Assembly (NCBI GenBank): GCA_027320425.1
Contig: DAHVLJ010000020.1
Span: forward strand, 41,588-105,587
DNA from: Nitrososphaerota archaeon
GTDB taxonomy: Archaea; Thermoproteota; Nitrososphaeria; Nitrososphaerales; Gagatemarchaeaceae
Direction: 5' to 3'
DNA length: 64,000 nt
This document shows, piece after piece, positions 1 to 9,824 of this stretch. Within the stretch, counting starts at the first letter, position 1, and every line of letters starts with the position of its first letter. The notes below the pieces were generated by a model, which had not been told where the DNA came from, searched no databases, and worked only from the letters and a program-made list of their open reading frames with translations. The position numbers were made by a program, and so were the translations under genes.

Positions 1-267
1 ATGGGCCGGACGATTCCATCGTTCAGGATCGCGGAAGAGCAGGAAGCCGCCGAATGGCGGTCGTTCAGGAAGGCGCTTCCAAAGGAAGACAGGGCGGCCT
101 TCGACGAGATGCTGAGCTCAGCCAGGCTCTTCACGTCAGCCTCTTCTGCAGCGGTAAGGCCGTCAAAATTCGAAGGGATGGCCATGGCGATAATCTTCAG
201 CCACTACAAGACCCTCTCGCGATGCGCTGTTGCCGCCAAGACAAGGGGTGTGAGGCCGGAAGGATGA
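1..267 (+). CDS. Small conserved-looking protein A, paralogue of the next gene
   Basis: No family is recognised. The 88-residue product begins at an ATG at the first base of the window, so an upstream extension cannot be excluded. It is predicted helical and soluble, with no membrane segment and no cysteine cluster. It shares a spaced pattern with the next gene: W..F..AL near residues 19-25, a D.A.F.EM core, and a hydrophobic helix followed by HxxxL. Its TGA overlaps the ATG of the next gene (ATGA at 264-267), which implies translational coupling. The pair leads directly into the family B DNA polymerase, so a role in replication is possible but is only an inference from position. Confidence 0.6.
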   Translation: MGRTIPSFRIAEEQEAAEWRSFRKALPKEDRAAFDEMLSSARLFTSASSAAVRPSKFEGMAMAIIFSHYKTLSRCAVAAKTRGVRPEG

Positions 268-530
268 CGCTGTCCGACGGAGAGATCATGGAGGAACTCG
301 ACAGTTGGGCGCACTTCGCCGACGCACTGGGAGCAGACGACAAAGCGCTGTTCAGAGAAATGATCAGGCGATGTTACGACTATTTCCCCGCGATTCAGGC
401 CAGGGACTCCCCATTCCCAGCCGAAGCCGTCTTCATGAGCATCCTCCTGGCGCAGCACAGGACCATACTCTGGCTGGCGGAAGAGGTGGGGAGGCTGAAG
501 GTGGGGAAAGACGCGCGGCTGGATACTTGA
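264..530 (+). CDS. Small conserved-looking protein B, paralogue of the preceding gene
   Basis: The start is the ATG at 264, which overlaps the previous stop codon; the frame stays open upstream to 54, but that part shadows protein A. The product is 88 residues, the same length as protein A. It repeats the same pattern (W.HFADAL, DDKALFREM, then a hydrophobic helix with QHRTIL), so the two look like a tandem duplication. The gene ends 25 bases before the polymerase start on the same strand, consistent with one operon. Function is unknown. The coupling and the shared pattern suggest a heterodimer or an interacting pair, which is inference. Confidence 0.6.
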   Translation: MTLSDGEIMEELDSWAHFADALGADDKALFREMIRRCYDYFPAIQARDSPFPAEAVFMSILLAQHRTILWLAEEVGRLKVGKDARLDT

Positions 531-555
531 CCTGTACCATGGCGCTCCCGGCGAG

Positions 556-2769
556 ATGGTCGTATGGCTGAAGCTCGAAAGCGGCGAGGCTGTGCGGCTG
601 GTCGACCGATGGTCTCCGTCAATCTTCGTGGGCGCCGACAACAAAGCTGACTTCGCCGTCCCGATATACACAGTGCGCCAAGACTACGAGTGGACCCGCC
701 CCGTCCAGATGCGAGAAAGCGTGATCGACCCAAAGACGTCAGAGGTTCTCGAGATGAAGCTCAAAGACGCCACGAAGTCGCAGCAGGTCGCTGGGCGGAT
801 TGAGCGACTCGGGCCGTTCGGGACATTCAGGCTCTACAACGCCGACATCCCGCCCCCTCAGAGCTATCTCTACGAGAAAGACCTCTTCCCCCTCGCCCAA
901 TGCGACGTGGTGACCAGAGAGGGGCGCCTCCAGTGGAAGCTAGAAGACGACGTCTGGGACTACGAATACGCCGTCCCCGGCCTGAGAAAGGTCAAACTGG
1001 ACGTGGAGGTGGCGAAGGAGGGCAAGCTCCCGCGCTTAACAGACAGGCTCGAATCGGCCACGCTAGAGAGCGACAGCGGAAAGATCACATTCGAAGGGGG
1101 GAGCGAGGCTGACAAGCTGCTCGCCCTCGTGCAAGCTGTCCGCGACGCAGACCCTGATTTCATCCTTACCAACGACGGCGACACGTTCCTGTTCCCTTAC
1201 CTGATCAGGAGGGCCCAGGCCAACGGCCTGACATCACAGCTGGTCTTGGGCAGAGACCGGACGGCCATGAAAGCCCCGAGCAAAGGAGGGACCTCATACT
1301 TCAGCTACGGCCGCATCCACTACAAACCTTCAGCCATCAAGCTCAGAGGGCGGGTGCATATAGACATCAACACCTCATTCACCTACTCCGAAGCAGGGTT
1401 CGAAGGACTATTCGAGCTGAGCCGGACGTGCCGCATGCCCCTACACACGTCGAGCAGGGCGAGCATCGGGAAGGCGCTCTCCAGCCTCCAGTTCTACCAC
1501 GCGCACAAGGCGGGTTTACTCGTTCCCTGGAAGCCGACGCTCGCAGAGCGCTTCAAGGACAGGAGCGAGCTCATGGTGGCAGACAGGGGCGGCTTCATCT
1601 TCGAGCCGCGGCTGGGCGTCTGCGAGAACGTCGGAGAGCTCGACTTCTCAGCGCTCTACCCAAACATAATGTATCGAAAGAACATCTCGGCGGAGACGAT
1701 AAGGTGCTCGTGCTGTCCTGATTCTGACAACCGGGTCCCGGAACTGGGCTGGAATGTCTGCAAGAACAAAGGCATCGTCCCTCTGGCCATCGAGATCATA
1801 GTTGAGAAGAGACTCCGCTACAAGGAACTCGAAGCGAATACGACCAACAAAGCAGACCGCCCGAGGTACAGCGCCCGCCAGGCGGCGCTCAAATGGCTCG
1901 GGGTCACCACATTCGGCTACCTCGGGTTCAACAACGCGAAGTTCGGGCGCATCGACGCGCACATCGCAGTGTGCGCCTGGGACAGGAAGATACTGCTGGA
2001 CGCGGCCAGGATAGCCGAAGAAAGAGGCTTCGAAGTCGTGCACGGCATCGTCGACTCCCTCTGGGTGAGGAAAGAGAGGGCGGACAGCGGAGACTACATC
2101 GAGCTCGGGGCCGACATCGAGTCGGAGACGGGGTTCGCCATGACCTTCGAAGGCGTCTACAAGTGGCTGGCCTTCCTCCCCTCCAAGGCTGACTCTGGCG
2201 TCCCCGTGCTCAACAGATACTTCGGGGCCCACAGCGACGGCACCCTGAAGGTGAGGGGGGTGGATGCGAGGCGCCACGACACACCGCTCGCATTCAGACG
2301 ATGTCAGATGGACCTACTGAAGATTATGGCCAGGGCAGGTTCGGCGCTCGAGGTCAGGGACACGGTCCCCGAGTGCACCAGGGTTTTCTTTGGATACGCC
2401 GACATGATAATGCACCACGAACTCTCAGCGTCAGAGCTGGCTTACACTACGAATCTTTCCAAGGCCCCCGACGAATACACGACGATGACGGTGCAGAACT
2501 CGGCCGTCACACAGCTGACACGCGAGGGGGCGTCCCTCCACGCGGGAGAGGGGATACGGTACGTCATAACCGATTATGATGGGAGGGACTCGAGGCGGGC
2601 GATCCCTCTGGACATGGTCGAAGACCAAATCAAATATGACGTGGAGAGATACATCGGATTACTCGCCCGAGTCTGTTCGGCTGTACTCGAACCGTTCGCC
2701 CCCGAATGCACAGCTCAGTTCCTGATGCGTAGTTATGAGGCGCATCGGAGCGGGCCGCTCACCAGCTGA
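556..2769 (+). CDS. polB: Family B DNA polymerase, divergent (thaumarchaeal-type)
   Basis: Replicative or repair DNA polymerase of 737 residues, a little shorter than most archaeal PolB enzymes. Polymerase motif A is DFSALYPNIM with Asp363, motif B is KWLGVTTFGYLGF from residue 446, and motif C is HGIVDSLW with Asp500. In canonical PolB motif C reads YGDTDS; here the first Asp is Ile while the catalytic second Asp is kept. The N-terminal 3'-5' exonuclease domain has a plausible Exo I (LDVEV, Asp149 and Glu151) and an unusual Exo II region (TNDGDTFLFPYL, residues 205-216). No intein is seen. The gene follows two small paralogues and ends 11 bases inside the convergent flavoprotein gene. Family assignment is firm; the exact role relative to PolD is not visible. 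Confidence 0.93.
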   Translation: MVVWLKLESGEAVRLVDRWSPSIFVGADNKADFAVPIYTVRQDYEWTRPVQMRESVIDPKTSEVLEMKLKDATKSQQVAGRIERLGPFGTFRLYNADIPPPQSYLYEKDLFPLAQCDVVTREGRLQWKLEDDVWDYEYAVPGLRKVKLDVEVAKEGKLPRLTDRLESATLESDSGKITFEGGSEADKLLALVQAVRDADPDFILTNDGDTFLFPYLIRRAQANGLTSQLVLGRDRTAMKAPSKGGTSYFSYGRIHYKPSAIKLRGRVHIDINTSFTYSEAGFEGLFELSRTCRMPLHTSSRASIGKALSSLQFYHAHKAGLLVPWKPTLAERFKDRSELMVADRGGFIFEPRLGVCENVGELDFSALYPNIMYRKNISAETIRCSCCPDSDNRVPELGWNVCKNKGIVPLAIEIIVEKRLRYKELEANTTNKADRPRYSARQAALKWLGVTTFGYLGFNNAKFGRIDAHIAVCAWDRKILLDAARIAEERGFEVVHGIVDSLWVRKERADSGDYIELGADIESETGFAMTFEGVYKWLAFLPSKADSGVPVLNRYFGAHSDGTLKVRGVDARRHDTPLAFRRCQMDLLKIMARAGSALEVRDTVPECTRVFFGYADMIMHHELSASELAYTTNLSKAPDEYTTMTVQNSAVTQLTREGASLHAGEGIRYVITDYDGRDSRRAIPLDMVEDQIKYDVERYIGLLARVCSAVLEPFAPECTAQFLMRSYEAHRSGPLTS

Positions 2770-3145
2770 CCGCCCGGGACGGCTTGACCTTCAGTATGGG
2801 GGAATCGCCTTCGCCCCAGGAGTTCTTTCTGTAGTATTCGAACCGCTCGAAAAGGACGTGGAGGAGCCGCATGTACTCCTCGCCTCGCTCGAGGATCTCA
2901 CACTCGCCTTCTATCATGACCGCCCTGTTGGGGTGGTATTCATCGACGACCAGGGCGACGCTGCGGTTCTCCTTCAGGTTCCTCAGTTTCTTCGTCCCAT
3001 AATCTGTGGCGACGACGACGTTTTCGCCATCCATGGCGTAGATCACCGGGACGACGTGCGGCTTCCCGTCCTTGGACGCGGTGGCGAACCTGCAGAGTTC
3101 GTGGGCCCTCAAGAACGCTAGCTGCTTCGGCGTGAGGGCGCTCAT
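2759..3145 (-). CDS. PNPOx-like FMN/F420-binding split-barrel protein
   Basis: Pyridoxamine 5'-phosphate oxidase-like protein of 128 residues when read from the ATG at 3145 (MSALTPKQLAFL). The frame is open 20 codons further upstream, but those residues do not fit the fold. The pattern RFATASKDGKPHVVPVIYAMDG, then TKKLRNLKENRSVALVVDE, is typical of the six-stranded split barrel that binds FMN or F420. The substrate cannot be told from sequence. A CofE gene at 21 kb shows that the cell makes F420, so a deazaflavin-dependent reductase is possible. The 3' end overlaps polB by 11 bases in a convergent arrangement; the 5' end faces the aldo/keto reductase across about 75 bases. Confidence 0.8.
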   Translation of the reverse strand: MSALTPKQLAFLRAHELCRFATASKDGKPHVVPVIYAMDGENVVVATDYGTKKLRNLKENRSVALVVDEYHPNRAVMIEGECEILERGEEYMRLLHVLFERFEYYRKNSWGEGDSPILKVKPSRAVSW

Positions 3146-3220
3146 AGAACGAGGGACCGCACGTCCGGTTATGAACCTAGCCAACCCTTTAACACTGGCT
3201 GTCACGCGTCCGTAGTTACC

Positions 3221-4204
3221 ACGAAGTACACTACCCTCGGAAGCACGGGATTGAAGGTCTCCAGGCTATGCATCGGGTGCATGAGCTTCGGAGGCTCTGA
3301 CGCCGAAGGCTTCGAATGGACGGTCGGCTACGACCGCGCGAAGGAGATAATCGACAAGGCAGTCGACCTCGGGATCAATTTCTTCGACACGGCTGATGTC
3401 TATTCCAACGGGCGCTCAGAGCAGATCGTAGGGAAAGCGCTCGTCGGACGAAGGGACGACGCCGTGATTGCCACAAAGGTGGGACTTCCAACTGGCGCCG
3501 GTCCCGGGGCCAGGGGACTCGGAAGGTCCCACGTGATGTGGAGCCTGAAACGGTCGCTCGCCAACCTGAAGACCGACAGGGTAGACCTCTACCAGATACA
3601 CCGCTGGGACTACGACACGCCGGTAGCCGAAGCCCTCGGCACCCTGACCGACGTCGTCAGGAAGCTGCACGGCGCTGACCATCTCGGGGCTTCGAGCATG
3701 TGGGCGTGGCAGCTCGAAAAGGCATTAGGCACCAGCGAAAGACTCGGCCTGGAGCGGCTCAAGACGATGCAGAACCACTACAACCTTGCCTACCGCGAAG
3801 AAGAGAGGGAGATGATACCGCTGTGCAGGGCCGAAGGGATCCCCCTTATCCCATGGAGTCCGCTCGGCAGGGGGTTCCTTACCGGAAAGTACAGGCGCAA
3901 AACGAAACCCAGCAGCACAAGGTACCGCAAGGACAGGCAACTGAGCGCAAGGTACTTCACGGCTGAAGACTTCGACGTTGTGGAGAGGCTCGTAGAAGTG
4001 TCGAAAGCGAAAGGGGTCAAGCCTGCCCAGGCGGCGCTGGCCTGGCTCCTTGCCAAAGACGACGTCGCATCTCCCATCGTCGGACCGACCAGAGTGGAAC
4101 AACTGGAAGAGCTGGCCGAGGCCGTGGACGTTCGCCTGAAACCTACAGAGGTCAAGCGGCTGGAAGAACCATACAGGCCGCACTCAGTCCTAGGACACGA
4201 GTAA
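3221..4204 (+). CDS. Aldo/keto reductase, apparently starting at ACG
   Basis: NAD(P)H-dependent aldo/keto reductase of 327 residues (TIM barrel). The catalytic tetrad is visible as Asp56 and Tyr61 (FFDTADVY), Lys86 (IATKVG) and His127 (DLYQIHRWD). The usual family N-terminus, MKYxxLGxSGLKVS, is encoded from 3221 as KYTTLGSTGLKVS, but the codon where ATG is expected is ACG. The first conventional start is TTG at 3251, which would delete the first beta strands. No ATG, GTG or TTG occurs in frame close upstream. A TTTAAC box at 3188-3193 lies about 30 nt before the ACG, as for leaderless genes in this window. Substrate unknown. Confidence 0.88.
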   Translation, partial: TKYTTLGSTGLKVSRLCIGCMSFGGSDAEGFEWTVGYDRAKEIIDKAVDLGINFFDTADVYSNGRSEQIVGKALVGRRDDAVIATKVGLPTGAGPGARGLGRSHVMWSLKRSLANLKTDRVDLYQIHRWDYDTPVAEALGTLTDVVRKLHGADHLGASSMWAWQLEKALGTSERLGLERLKTMQNHYNLAYREEEREMIPLCRAEGIPLIPWSPLGRGFLTGKYRRKTKPSSTRYRKDRQLSARYFTAEDFDVVERLVEVSKAKGVKPAQAALAWLLAKDDVASPIVGPTRVEQLEELAEAVDVRLKPTEVKRLEEPYRPHSVLGHE

Positions 4205-4249
4205 CTCACTGCATAGGGCTTAAGACCCACCGCGGCCTCGCGCCTCCGA

Positions 4250-7200
4250 ATGTCTTTCTCCGCAGACCTCGCTTGGGAGAGAGTCAAAACCCTGGCTCCG
4301 TTTCCCAAGCACCTGGATTCGTACTACAGGGACATACTTTCACAATACGAAGCTGCTCATAACCTTGCGGTCCTGGCAAGATCAAAGGGGCACGATCCGA
4401 CCGACTCGGTGGAAAGCAAGACCGTCTTCGATTTGGCAGACAGAGTCAACCAGATGCTCCGGCTCGACCAATTCGAGGGGCTGGTCGACAGGCTTCGTGA
4501 GCTCCTCCACACGACAACCAAGGAACGGGCCGCGCTGACCATATCGCAGGAGATTGCACTAGGGAAGTTCGGAACCCTCGAAAGACACGAGGCGCTGAGC
4601 TACGGGGTCAGGGCGGGGCTAGCAGTGATGACCGATGGCGTCACAGTGGCGCCGCTCGAAGGGATATCCGCAGTAACGATAAAACAGAACGACGACAATA
4701 CCGACTACGTCTCCGTGTCCTATGCTGGTCCGATGCGCTCCGCGGGAGGGACAGAGGCGGCTTTCTCCCTCGTTATCGCAGACGTGACCGCCAAGAAGCT
4801 CGGGCTGAGCAACTATAGGGCTCGTCAGGAAGAGATTGACAGGTTCGCCGAGGAGCTGAGGATCTATGAGCGCGATGTAGGCAACTTCCAGTACAAGGTC
4901 ACCGACGATGACATCAGACGTGCCATCTCGAACATGCCGGTCGAAGTAGACGGCATTGAGACAGACCCTATCGAGGTGGTCGTCCACAGGAGCCTGAAGC
5001 GGGTGACCACCGACAGGCTCAGGGGCGGAGCCCTCAGGGTCTTGAACGACGGCGTCATAGGCCGCGCCAACAAGCTCTCGAAGAAACTGGCGAGCCTCAA
5101 CATCACAGGGTGGGAGTTCCTGTCCCAGCTGAAAGGGGGGACCCAGCAGACGACCAACGAGACCGAGAAGGCAGGGGCACACTTCGAAGAGGTGATCTCA
5201 GGGAGGGCCGTACTTTCGATGCCAAGGAGCAAGGGAGGATTCCGCCTCCGATACGGCAGGTCGGTCAATACCGGCCTCTCGACCATAGGCATACATCCGG
5301 CGGTGGCGACGCTGCTCGACTACCCGGTGGTGACCGGGACCCAGGTGAAGGTGGATATGCCAGGGAAGGCGGCTACGATAGCTTTCGTGGACTCGATCGA
5401 GGGCCCAACCATACTGACCAAGGACGGGAGCGTCATCAGGGTATCGACGACGGGCCAGGCTGAGAACATGCGCGACGCCCTCTCGAAAATCATAGACCTC
5501 GGCGACGTCCTGGTGAGCTACGGAGACTTCCTCGAGAATAACAAGACGATGCCGCCCTCTCCCTACGTTCCAGAATGGTGGAGCCAAGACCTGGCTAGGG
5601 CCGTAGGGAGCACTCCAGGCGCTCAGCGGCTTCTCGACGCCGCGGGACTTCCGTCCGCTAGGGTCAGAGACCTGATTGCGTCACCTCTCGCGACCCCAAC
5701 AGCCGCCGAGGCGATATTGATTTCGAGGGCGTTGGGTATACCACTGCACCCATCGCACACGCCGCGATTCGACCGGGTCAGCGCCAACGACCTCGCCGAG
5801 CTCAGGAAGAACTCAAGGATAGTAGGCTCTACCGTCGTCATACGCGTCTCCGTCCCCCAGATACGATGGATTCTCAACACATGCCTTGTCGAGCACGGCA
5901 TAGACGGCGACCTGGCATCGGTGGAAGGGGAGCAGGCGCTGATACTCAGGACGCTGCTCAGGCTCGACGAGCCAGAACACGTCGTACCTGAAGACGAGCC
6001 CGACTACATCAAGCGCCTCTCAGGAATCGAGCTTGGACGCCAGAGCACGACGACTATCGGCATCAGGGTAGGAAGGCCGGAGAAGGCGATGGTCAGGAGG
6101 ATGAAACCTCCGGTCCACGCGCTCTTTCCAGTCGGCTTCGAGGGCGGCCCCATGCGCGATGTGTTCGCGGCCGCGAAGGCACAGAGGTCAGAGATAGAGG
6201 TCGTCAACCTGTACTGCAGGACCTGTAAGGAGAGGAGGCTGGCTACCAAATGCGAAGTTTGTGGCGATGCCACAGACTCGTTCATGGCGTGTCCGAAGTG
6301 CGGTGCCATGTCTCAGGACACCACGTGTCCCAACTGTCGGGCGAAGACCCTCCCTTACTCCAAGATGAACTACGACTTTAGGTCGAGGCTAGAAGCCATC
6401 AGGGCAAAGATTCCGCACAACCCCGCTAAACCGGTGAAAGGGGTGAGAGGGCTCACGAGCGTATCCAAGTTCCCCGAGGCGTTAGAGAAGGGGGTCATCA
6501 GGAGCAGGCACGACGCCTACGTGTACAAGGACGGCACGCTGAGAATCGACGCGACCAACGAGCCGCTCACCCACTTCCGGGTGACCGACGTGAAGGGAGA
6601 CATCCCGACCCTGATCAGGCTCGGTTACTCGCACGACATGAACGGCGCCCCTCTCGAGAGACAGGACCAGGTTCTCGAGCTCAAACCACAGGATATCGTC
6701 ATCCCAGCTGACATTGGAAGCGACCTCGTCAAGATGGCCCAATGCATCGACGACGAGCTCCAGAACCTCTATGGCCTTGACGCTTTCTATTCGGTGAGAG
6801 AGCCTAAAGACCTGCTAGGGAAGATCGTCATCGGTCTCGCTCCGCACACATCCGTTGGCGTCGCCGGAAGGATAGTCGGATTCTCAGCCACAGAGGTCTG
6901 CCTGGCAAACCCCTACTGGCATTCAGCAAAGAGGCGCGACTGTGATGGAGATGGTGACTCGCTTCTACTTCTCATGGACGTTCTGGTCAATTTCTCTCTG
7001 CAGTACGTCCCTGCCCAGATAGGCGGATACATGGACACCCCTCTCCTGATTCAGCCGGTCATCCTCCCTTCGGAAGTAGATGAGCAGGCCCACAACTTCG
7101 ACATCGCGCCGAGCTATCCTCTCGAGTTCTACGAGAAGACCCAGAGCACACCCGCCGCGGCGGCGTTGGCGCCGCTGATAGAGCGGATCGGCTCGCGCCT

Positions 7201-7714
7201 GGAAAGCGACACCCAATTCTATGGCTACGGCTACACCCACCCCACAAGCGCCATCACGATAAGGCGCTCACGTGGATCGTATTCGACCCTTCGCACCCTG
7301 AACGAGAAGATTTCAAAGCAGATTGAAGTAGCATCTCTGGTTGAAGCCGTTTCTACAAGAGACGTCGTCGAGTCGATAATCAAGACACATCTTATCAGGG
7401 ATATCATGGGGAACGCGAAGAAGTACGCCACTCAGGCGTTCAAGTGCAAGAGCTGTGGTCTCACTCTGAGGCGTCCTCCCCTGGCTGTCAAATGCCCCAG
7501 CTGCGGCGGGGAGATTAGGGGAACCCTTACCAGAGCGTCAGTAGAGAAGTATCTCTACATCGCCCAGAAACTCGCCAGAGACTACGATGTGGATTCCTAT
7601 CTCAGGAGCAGATTAGAAATGCTCCAGAGGGAGCTGGACCAGCTGTTCCAGGGGCCTAGGAAGGCAGACCAGCTGGAGCTGACTGAATTCCTGAAACCGG
7701 CACTAGCCAAATGA
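4250..7714 (+). CDS. polC: DNA polymerase D (family D) large subunit DP2
   Basis: Catalytic large subunit of the archaeal family D replicative polymerase, 1154 residues, no intein. The catalytic loop reads RRDCDGDGDS with Asp899, Asp901 and Asp903 as metal ligands. Cysteine-rich zinc modules are seen at about residues 656-700 (CRTC, CEVC, CPKC, CPNC) and about 1066-1087 (CKSC, CPSC). The small exonuclease subunit DP1 is not in the window. A GCTTAAGA box at 4218-4225 sits about 28 nt upstream of the ATG. The 3' end overlaps the convergent glyA by 12 bases. Presence of PolD argues against Crenarchaeota, which lack it. Confidence 0.97.
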   Translation: MSFSADLAWERVKTLAPFPKHLDSYYRDILSQYEAAHNLAVLARSKGHDPTDSVESKTVFDLADRVNQMLRLDQFEGLVDRLRELLHTTTKERAALTISQEIALGKFGTLERHEALSYGVRAGLAVMTDGVTVAPLEGISAVTIKQNDDNTDYVSVSYAGPMRSAGGTEAAFSLVIADVTAKKLGLSNYRARQEEIDRFAEELRIYERDVGNFQYKVTDDDIRRAISNMPVEVDGIETDPIEVVVHRSLKRVTTDRLRGGALRVLNDGVIGRANKLSKKLASLNITGWEFLSQLKGGTQQTTNETEKAGAHFEEVISGRAVLSMPRSKGGFRLRYGRSVNTGLSTIGIHPAVATLLDYPVVTGTQVKVDMPGKAATIAFVDSIEGPTILTKDGSVIRVSTTGQAENMRDALSKIIDLGDVLVSYGDFLENNKTMPPSPYVPEWWSQDLARAVGSTPGAQRLLDAAGLPSARVRDLIASPLATPTAAEAILISRALGIPLHPSHTPRFDRVSANDLAELRKNSRIVGSTVVIRVSVPQIRWILNTCLVEHGIDGDLASVEGEQALILRTLLRLDEPEHVVPEDEPDYIKRLSGIELGRQSTTTIGIRVGRPEKAMVRRMKPPVHALFPVGFEGGPMRDVFAAAKAQRSEIEVVNLYCRTCKERRLATKCEVCGDATDSFMACPKCGAMSQDTTCPNCRAKTLPYSKMNYDFRSRLEAIRAKIPHNPAKPVKGVRGLTSVSKFPEALEKGVIRSRHDAYVYKDGTLRIDATNEPLTHFRVTDVKGDIPTLIRLGYSHDMNGAPLERQDQVLELKPQDIVIPADIGSDLVKMAQCIDDELQNLYGLDAFYSVREPKDLLGKIVIGLAPHTSVGVAGRIVGFSATEVCLANPYWHSAKRRDCDGDGDSLLLLMDVLVNFSLQYVPAQIGGYMDTPLLIQPVILPSEVDEQAHNFDIAPSYPLEFYEKTQSTPAAAALAPLIERIGSRLESDTQFYGYGYTHPTSAITIRRSRGSYSTLRTLNEKISKQIEVASLVEAVSTRDVVESIIKTHLIRDIMGNAKKYATQAFKCKSCGLTLRRPPLAVKCPSCGGEIRGTLTRASVEKYLYIAQKLARDYDVDSYLRSRLEMLQRELDQLFQGPRKADQLELTEFLKPALAK

Positions 7715-8992
7715 ATAGGCTGGCGAGTCTCGGAATGAGTACTTGACTTTCTGAAAGCCCTTCCTCATCTCCTTGATCCTGGACACTACTTCCTTCTTCT
7801 TCGCCCCCTGCATCCCCAGATGTACCAGTTCGGCTACCTCTCTCATTTCAGACCTTCCCATCCCCAGGCGCGTGAGCTCCGCGACTCCAAGCCTGATGCC
7901 CCCCGGGTTGGTATAATGTCTCCCCGCCTGAAGGTCGCCGGGGATGGGCTCTCGGTTGCAAATGAGGTTCTGGTCCTCAAGACGCTTTTCTATGGCACCA
8001 CCGTCAGCGTACCCGGTCACGTCAAGGACCACCTGGTGAGACTTCGTGTAGCCACCCTTTTCGCCCAGCACCTTCTCGCCGAGCTCGGCGAGCCTTTCTG
8101 CCAGAGTCTGAGCGTTGACCACTACGTCCTTCGCATACCTCTTTCCGAATTGCAGGAATTCGGCGAAGACCATGGCCTTGGCCGCGACATGGTGCAGGTG
8201 GTGGTTGCTCGCGGTGCCCGGGAAGACAGCCTTCTTCAGGGGCTCAGCTAACTCGGCGGTGGAAGCGATGGCTCCTCCCTGCGGTCCGAAGAGAACCTTG
8301 TGCGTACTAAACGTCATCACCTGGGCACCTTCTCGCAACGGGTCTTGGAACTGTCCTCCCGCGATGAGCCCGGCCACGTGCGCGGCATCGTAACAGATGG
8401 TCCCGCCTTTGTCATGTATCGCCTGTGCCAGTTCCTTTACAGGATGAGGGAACAAGAACAGGCTACAGCCGAACATGGCCAGCTTTAGCGAAGGCAGAGC
8501 CGCAATGCGCTTCTTAGTCTCGTCGACGTCGATGTTCATCGATTCCTTGTCGAAAGCGAAGTATGACACATCGAGAGAGTGCACAAGGCCTGCCGTCCCT
8601 CCGAAATCTTTCTTCCCATGGGAGATGTGTCCCCCGTTGGGGACCGAGAGCGCCATCAGCATGTCGCCGGGACCACTGAGCGCGCTGTAGACTGCGAGGT
8701 TGGCGTTAACTCCCGATACGGGCCTGACATCCACGTGGTCGGCCTTGAAGAGCTTCTTCCCCAGGGCTATGGCCTGGAGCTCTATCTGGTCGATATACCG
8801 ACATCCAGCATATACCCTCTCTTCTGGCCAGCCTTCCGCATAACGATGTCCGAGGTCTGAGGACAGCACCCTGCGGACAGGCTCCGACGCCAGGTTCTCG
8901 CTTGCAATCATGGGGAGACTCTCAGAGAACCATTTTTCATGGGAACGGATCTTGGCGACTACCGATTTGAACTCAGTTTCGTAAGAGGGCAT
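7703..8992 (-). CDS. glyA: Serine hydroxymethyltransferase
   Basis: PLP enzyme interconverting serine and glycine with a folate or pterin one-carbon carrier. The start is the ATG at 8992 (MPSYETEF), giving 429 residues; the open frame upstream to 9145 is not coding. The PLP lysine is Lys232 in [14 protein letters not shown], and [11 protein letters not shown] precedes it. The box TATAATTAAT at 9014-9023 is centred 26 nt before the start, a clean leaderless promoter. The product links to the glycine cleavage proteins GcvT and GcvH at 22-23.5 kb in glycine and one-carbon metabolism. It is convergent with DP2. Confidence 0.96.
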   Translation of the reverse strand: MPSYETEFKSVVAKIRSHEKWFSESLPMIASENLASEPVRRVLSSDLGHRYAEGWPEERVYAGCRYIDQIELQAIALGKKLFKADHVDVRPVSGVNANLAVYSALSGPGDMLMALSVPNGGHISHGKKDFGGTAGLVHSLDVSYFAFDKESMNIDVDETKKRIAALPSLKLAMFGCSLFLFPHPVKELAQAIHDKGGTICYDAAHVAGLIAGGQFQDPLREGAQVMTFSTHKVLFGPQGGAIASTAELAEPLKKAVFPGTASNHHLHHVAAKAMVFAEFLQFGKRYAKDVVVNAQTLAERLAELGEKVLGEKGGYTKSHQVVLDVTGYADGGAIEKRLEDQNLICNREPIPGDLQAGRHYTNPGGIRLGVAELTRLGMGRSEMREVAELVHLGMQGAKKKEVVSRIKEMRKGFQKVKYSFRDSPAYSFG

Positions 8993-9013
8993 GGGAGACG
9001 CGAACGCCCCCAC

Positions 9014-9023
9014 ATTAATTATA
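9014..9023 (-). promoter_or_regulatory. TATA box of glyA
   Basis: TATAATTAAT read on the minus strand, centred 26 nt before the glyA ATG. Spacing fits TBP/TFB-driven transcription starting at or next to the start codon. Confidence 0.75.
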
Positions 9024-9092
9024 CATTTGGAGCAGCGCCAGTCCAGGCAGATTCCGTTTATACCCAGACGGCGCAGGGTCGCACAACGTGAA

Positions 9093-9824
9093 ATGTCGTC
9101 GCCAGGAAACCCGAACCTCAGCATCGAACTGACCCACGTGAGCAAATCCTACGGCCAGGTCCCGGCCCTCAGTGACCTCAACTTCCGGATCCCCAGCGGA
9201 GGGCGCTTTGCCCTCCTGGGACCGAACGGGGCGGGCAAATCCACAACGCTGAAACTACTCGTTGGCGCCCTGAGGCCCGATACTGGGTATGTCAAGGTCC
9301 AAGGAGTCGCCCCTGACAGCCGAGAGGCGAAGTCACTGGTAGGCTATCTCCCCGAGGACGCCCTTCCTTACAGGATGCTTTCAGTTAGGGAGAACCTAGA
9401 ATACATTGGGGCGCTCAGAAACGTCCCCGAACTGAAGGACCGCGTCGACTTTCTGCTTGATGAGCTAGACCTGAGACAGTACGAAAAGGCAAACGTAGGG
9501 CGGCTCTCCAGAGGTAACACCCAGAAGCTTGCAATCGCCCTGGCCCTGGTCCATTCCCCAAAGGTCCTACTCCTGGACGAGCCACTGAACTATCTCGACA
9601 TACCTACGCAGGAGAAGGTGATAGGCCTGCTAGACAGACTCGAAGGCACCCACCTGGTTTCCACACACATAATGTCGATCGCCGACAGGCTCACTGACAG
9701 CGTCGTCATGATCTCCAAGGGCATGTTCCTCTGGGAGGGGACCATAGAGGAGCTTAGGAAGAAGGGAGCGCCAGACGAACCCATAGAGAAGGTGGTGGCG
9801 AGGATGATGACCGGTGCTACCTAG
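9093..9824 (+). CDS. ABC transporter ATP-binding protein
   Basis: ATPase subunit of 243 residues of an ABC-2-type exporter. Walker A is GPNGAGKST (residues 43-51), the signature is LSRGNTQK (138-145) rather than LSGGQ, Walker B is KVLLLDEP with Asp162 and Glu163, and the H-loop is STH. The ATG at 9093 is chosen because residues before it do not match the family; the upstream box GTTTATAC at 9056-9063 supports transcription starting just before it. It overlaps the following permease gene by 11 bases, so the two form a transporter. The cargo cannot be read from sequence. Confidence 0.92.
   Translation: MSSPGNPNLSIELTHVSKSYGQVPALSDLNFRIPSGGRFALLGPNGAGKSTTLKLLVGALRPDTGYVKVQGVAPDSREAKSLVGYLPEDALPYRMLSVRENLEYIGALRNVPELKDRVDFLLDELDLRQYEKANVGRLSRGNTQKLAIALALVHSPKVLLLDEPLNYLDIPTQEKVIGLLDRLEGTHLVSTHIMSIADRLTDSVVMISKGMFLWEGTIEELRKKGAPDEPIEKVVARMMTGAT

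Noticed and set aside
1648..2277. Long minus-strand open frame inside polB
   Set aside because: It mirrors the polB codons in GC-rich DNA and shows no family features.
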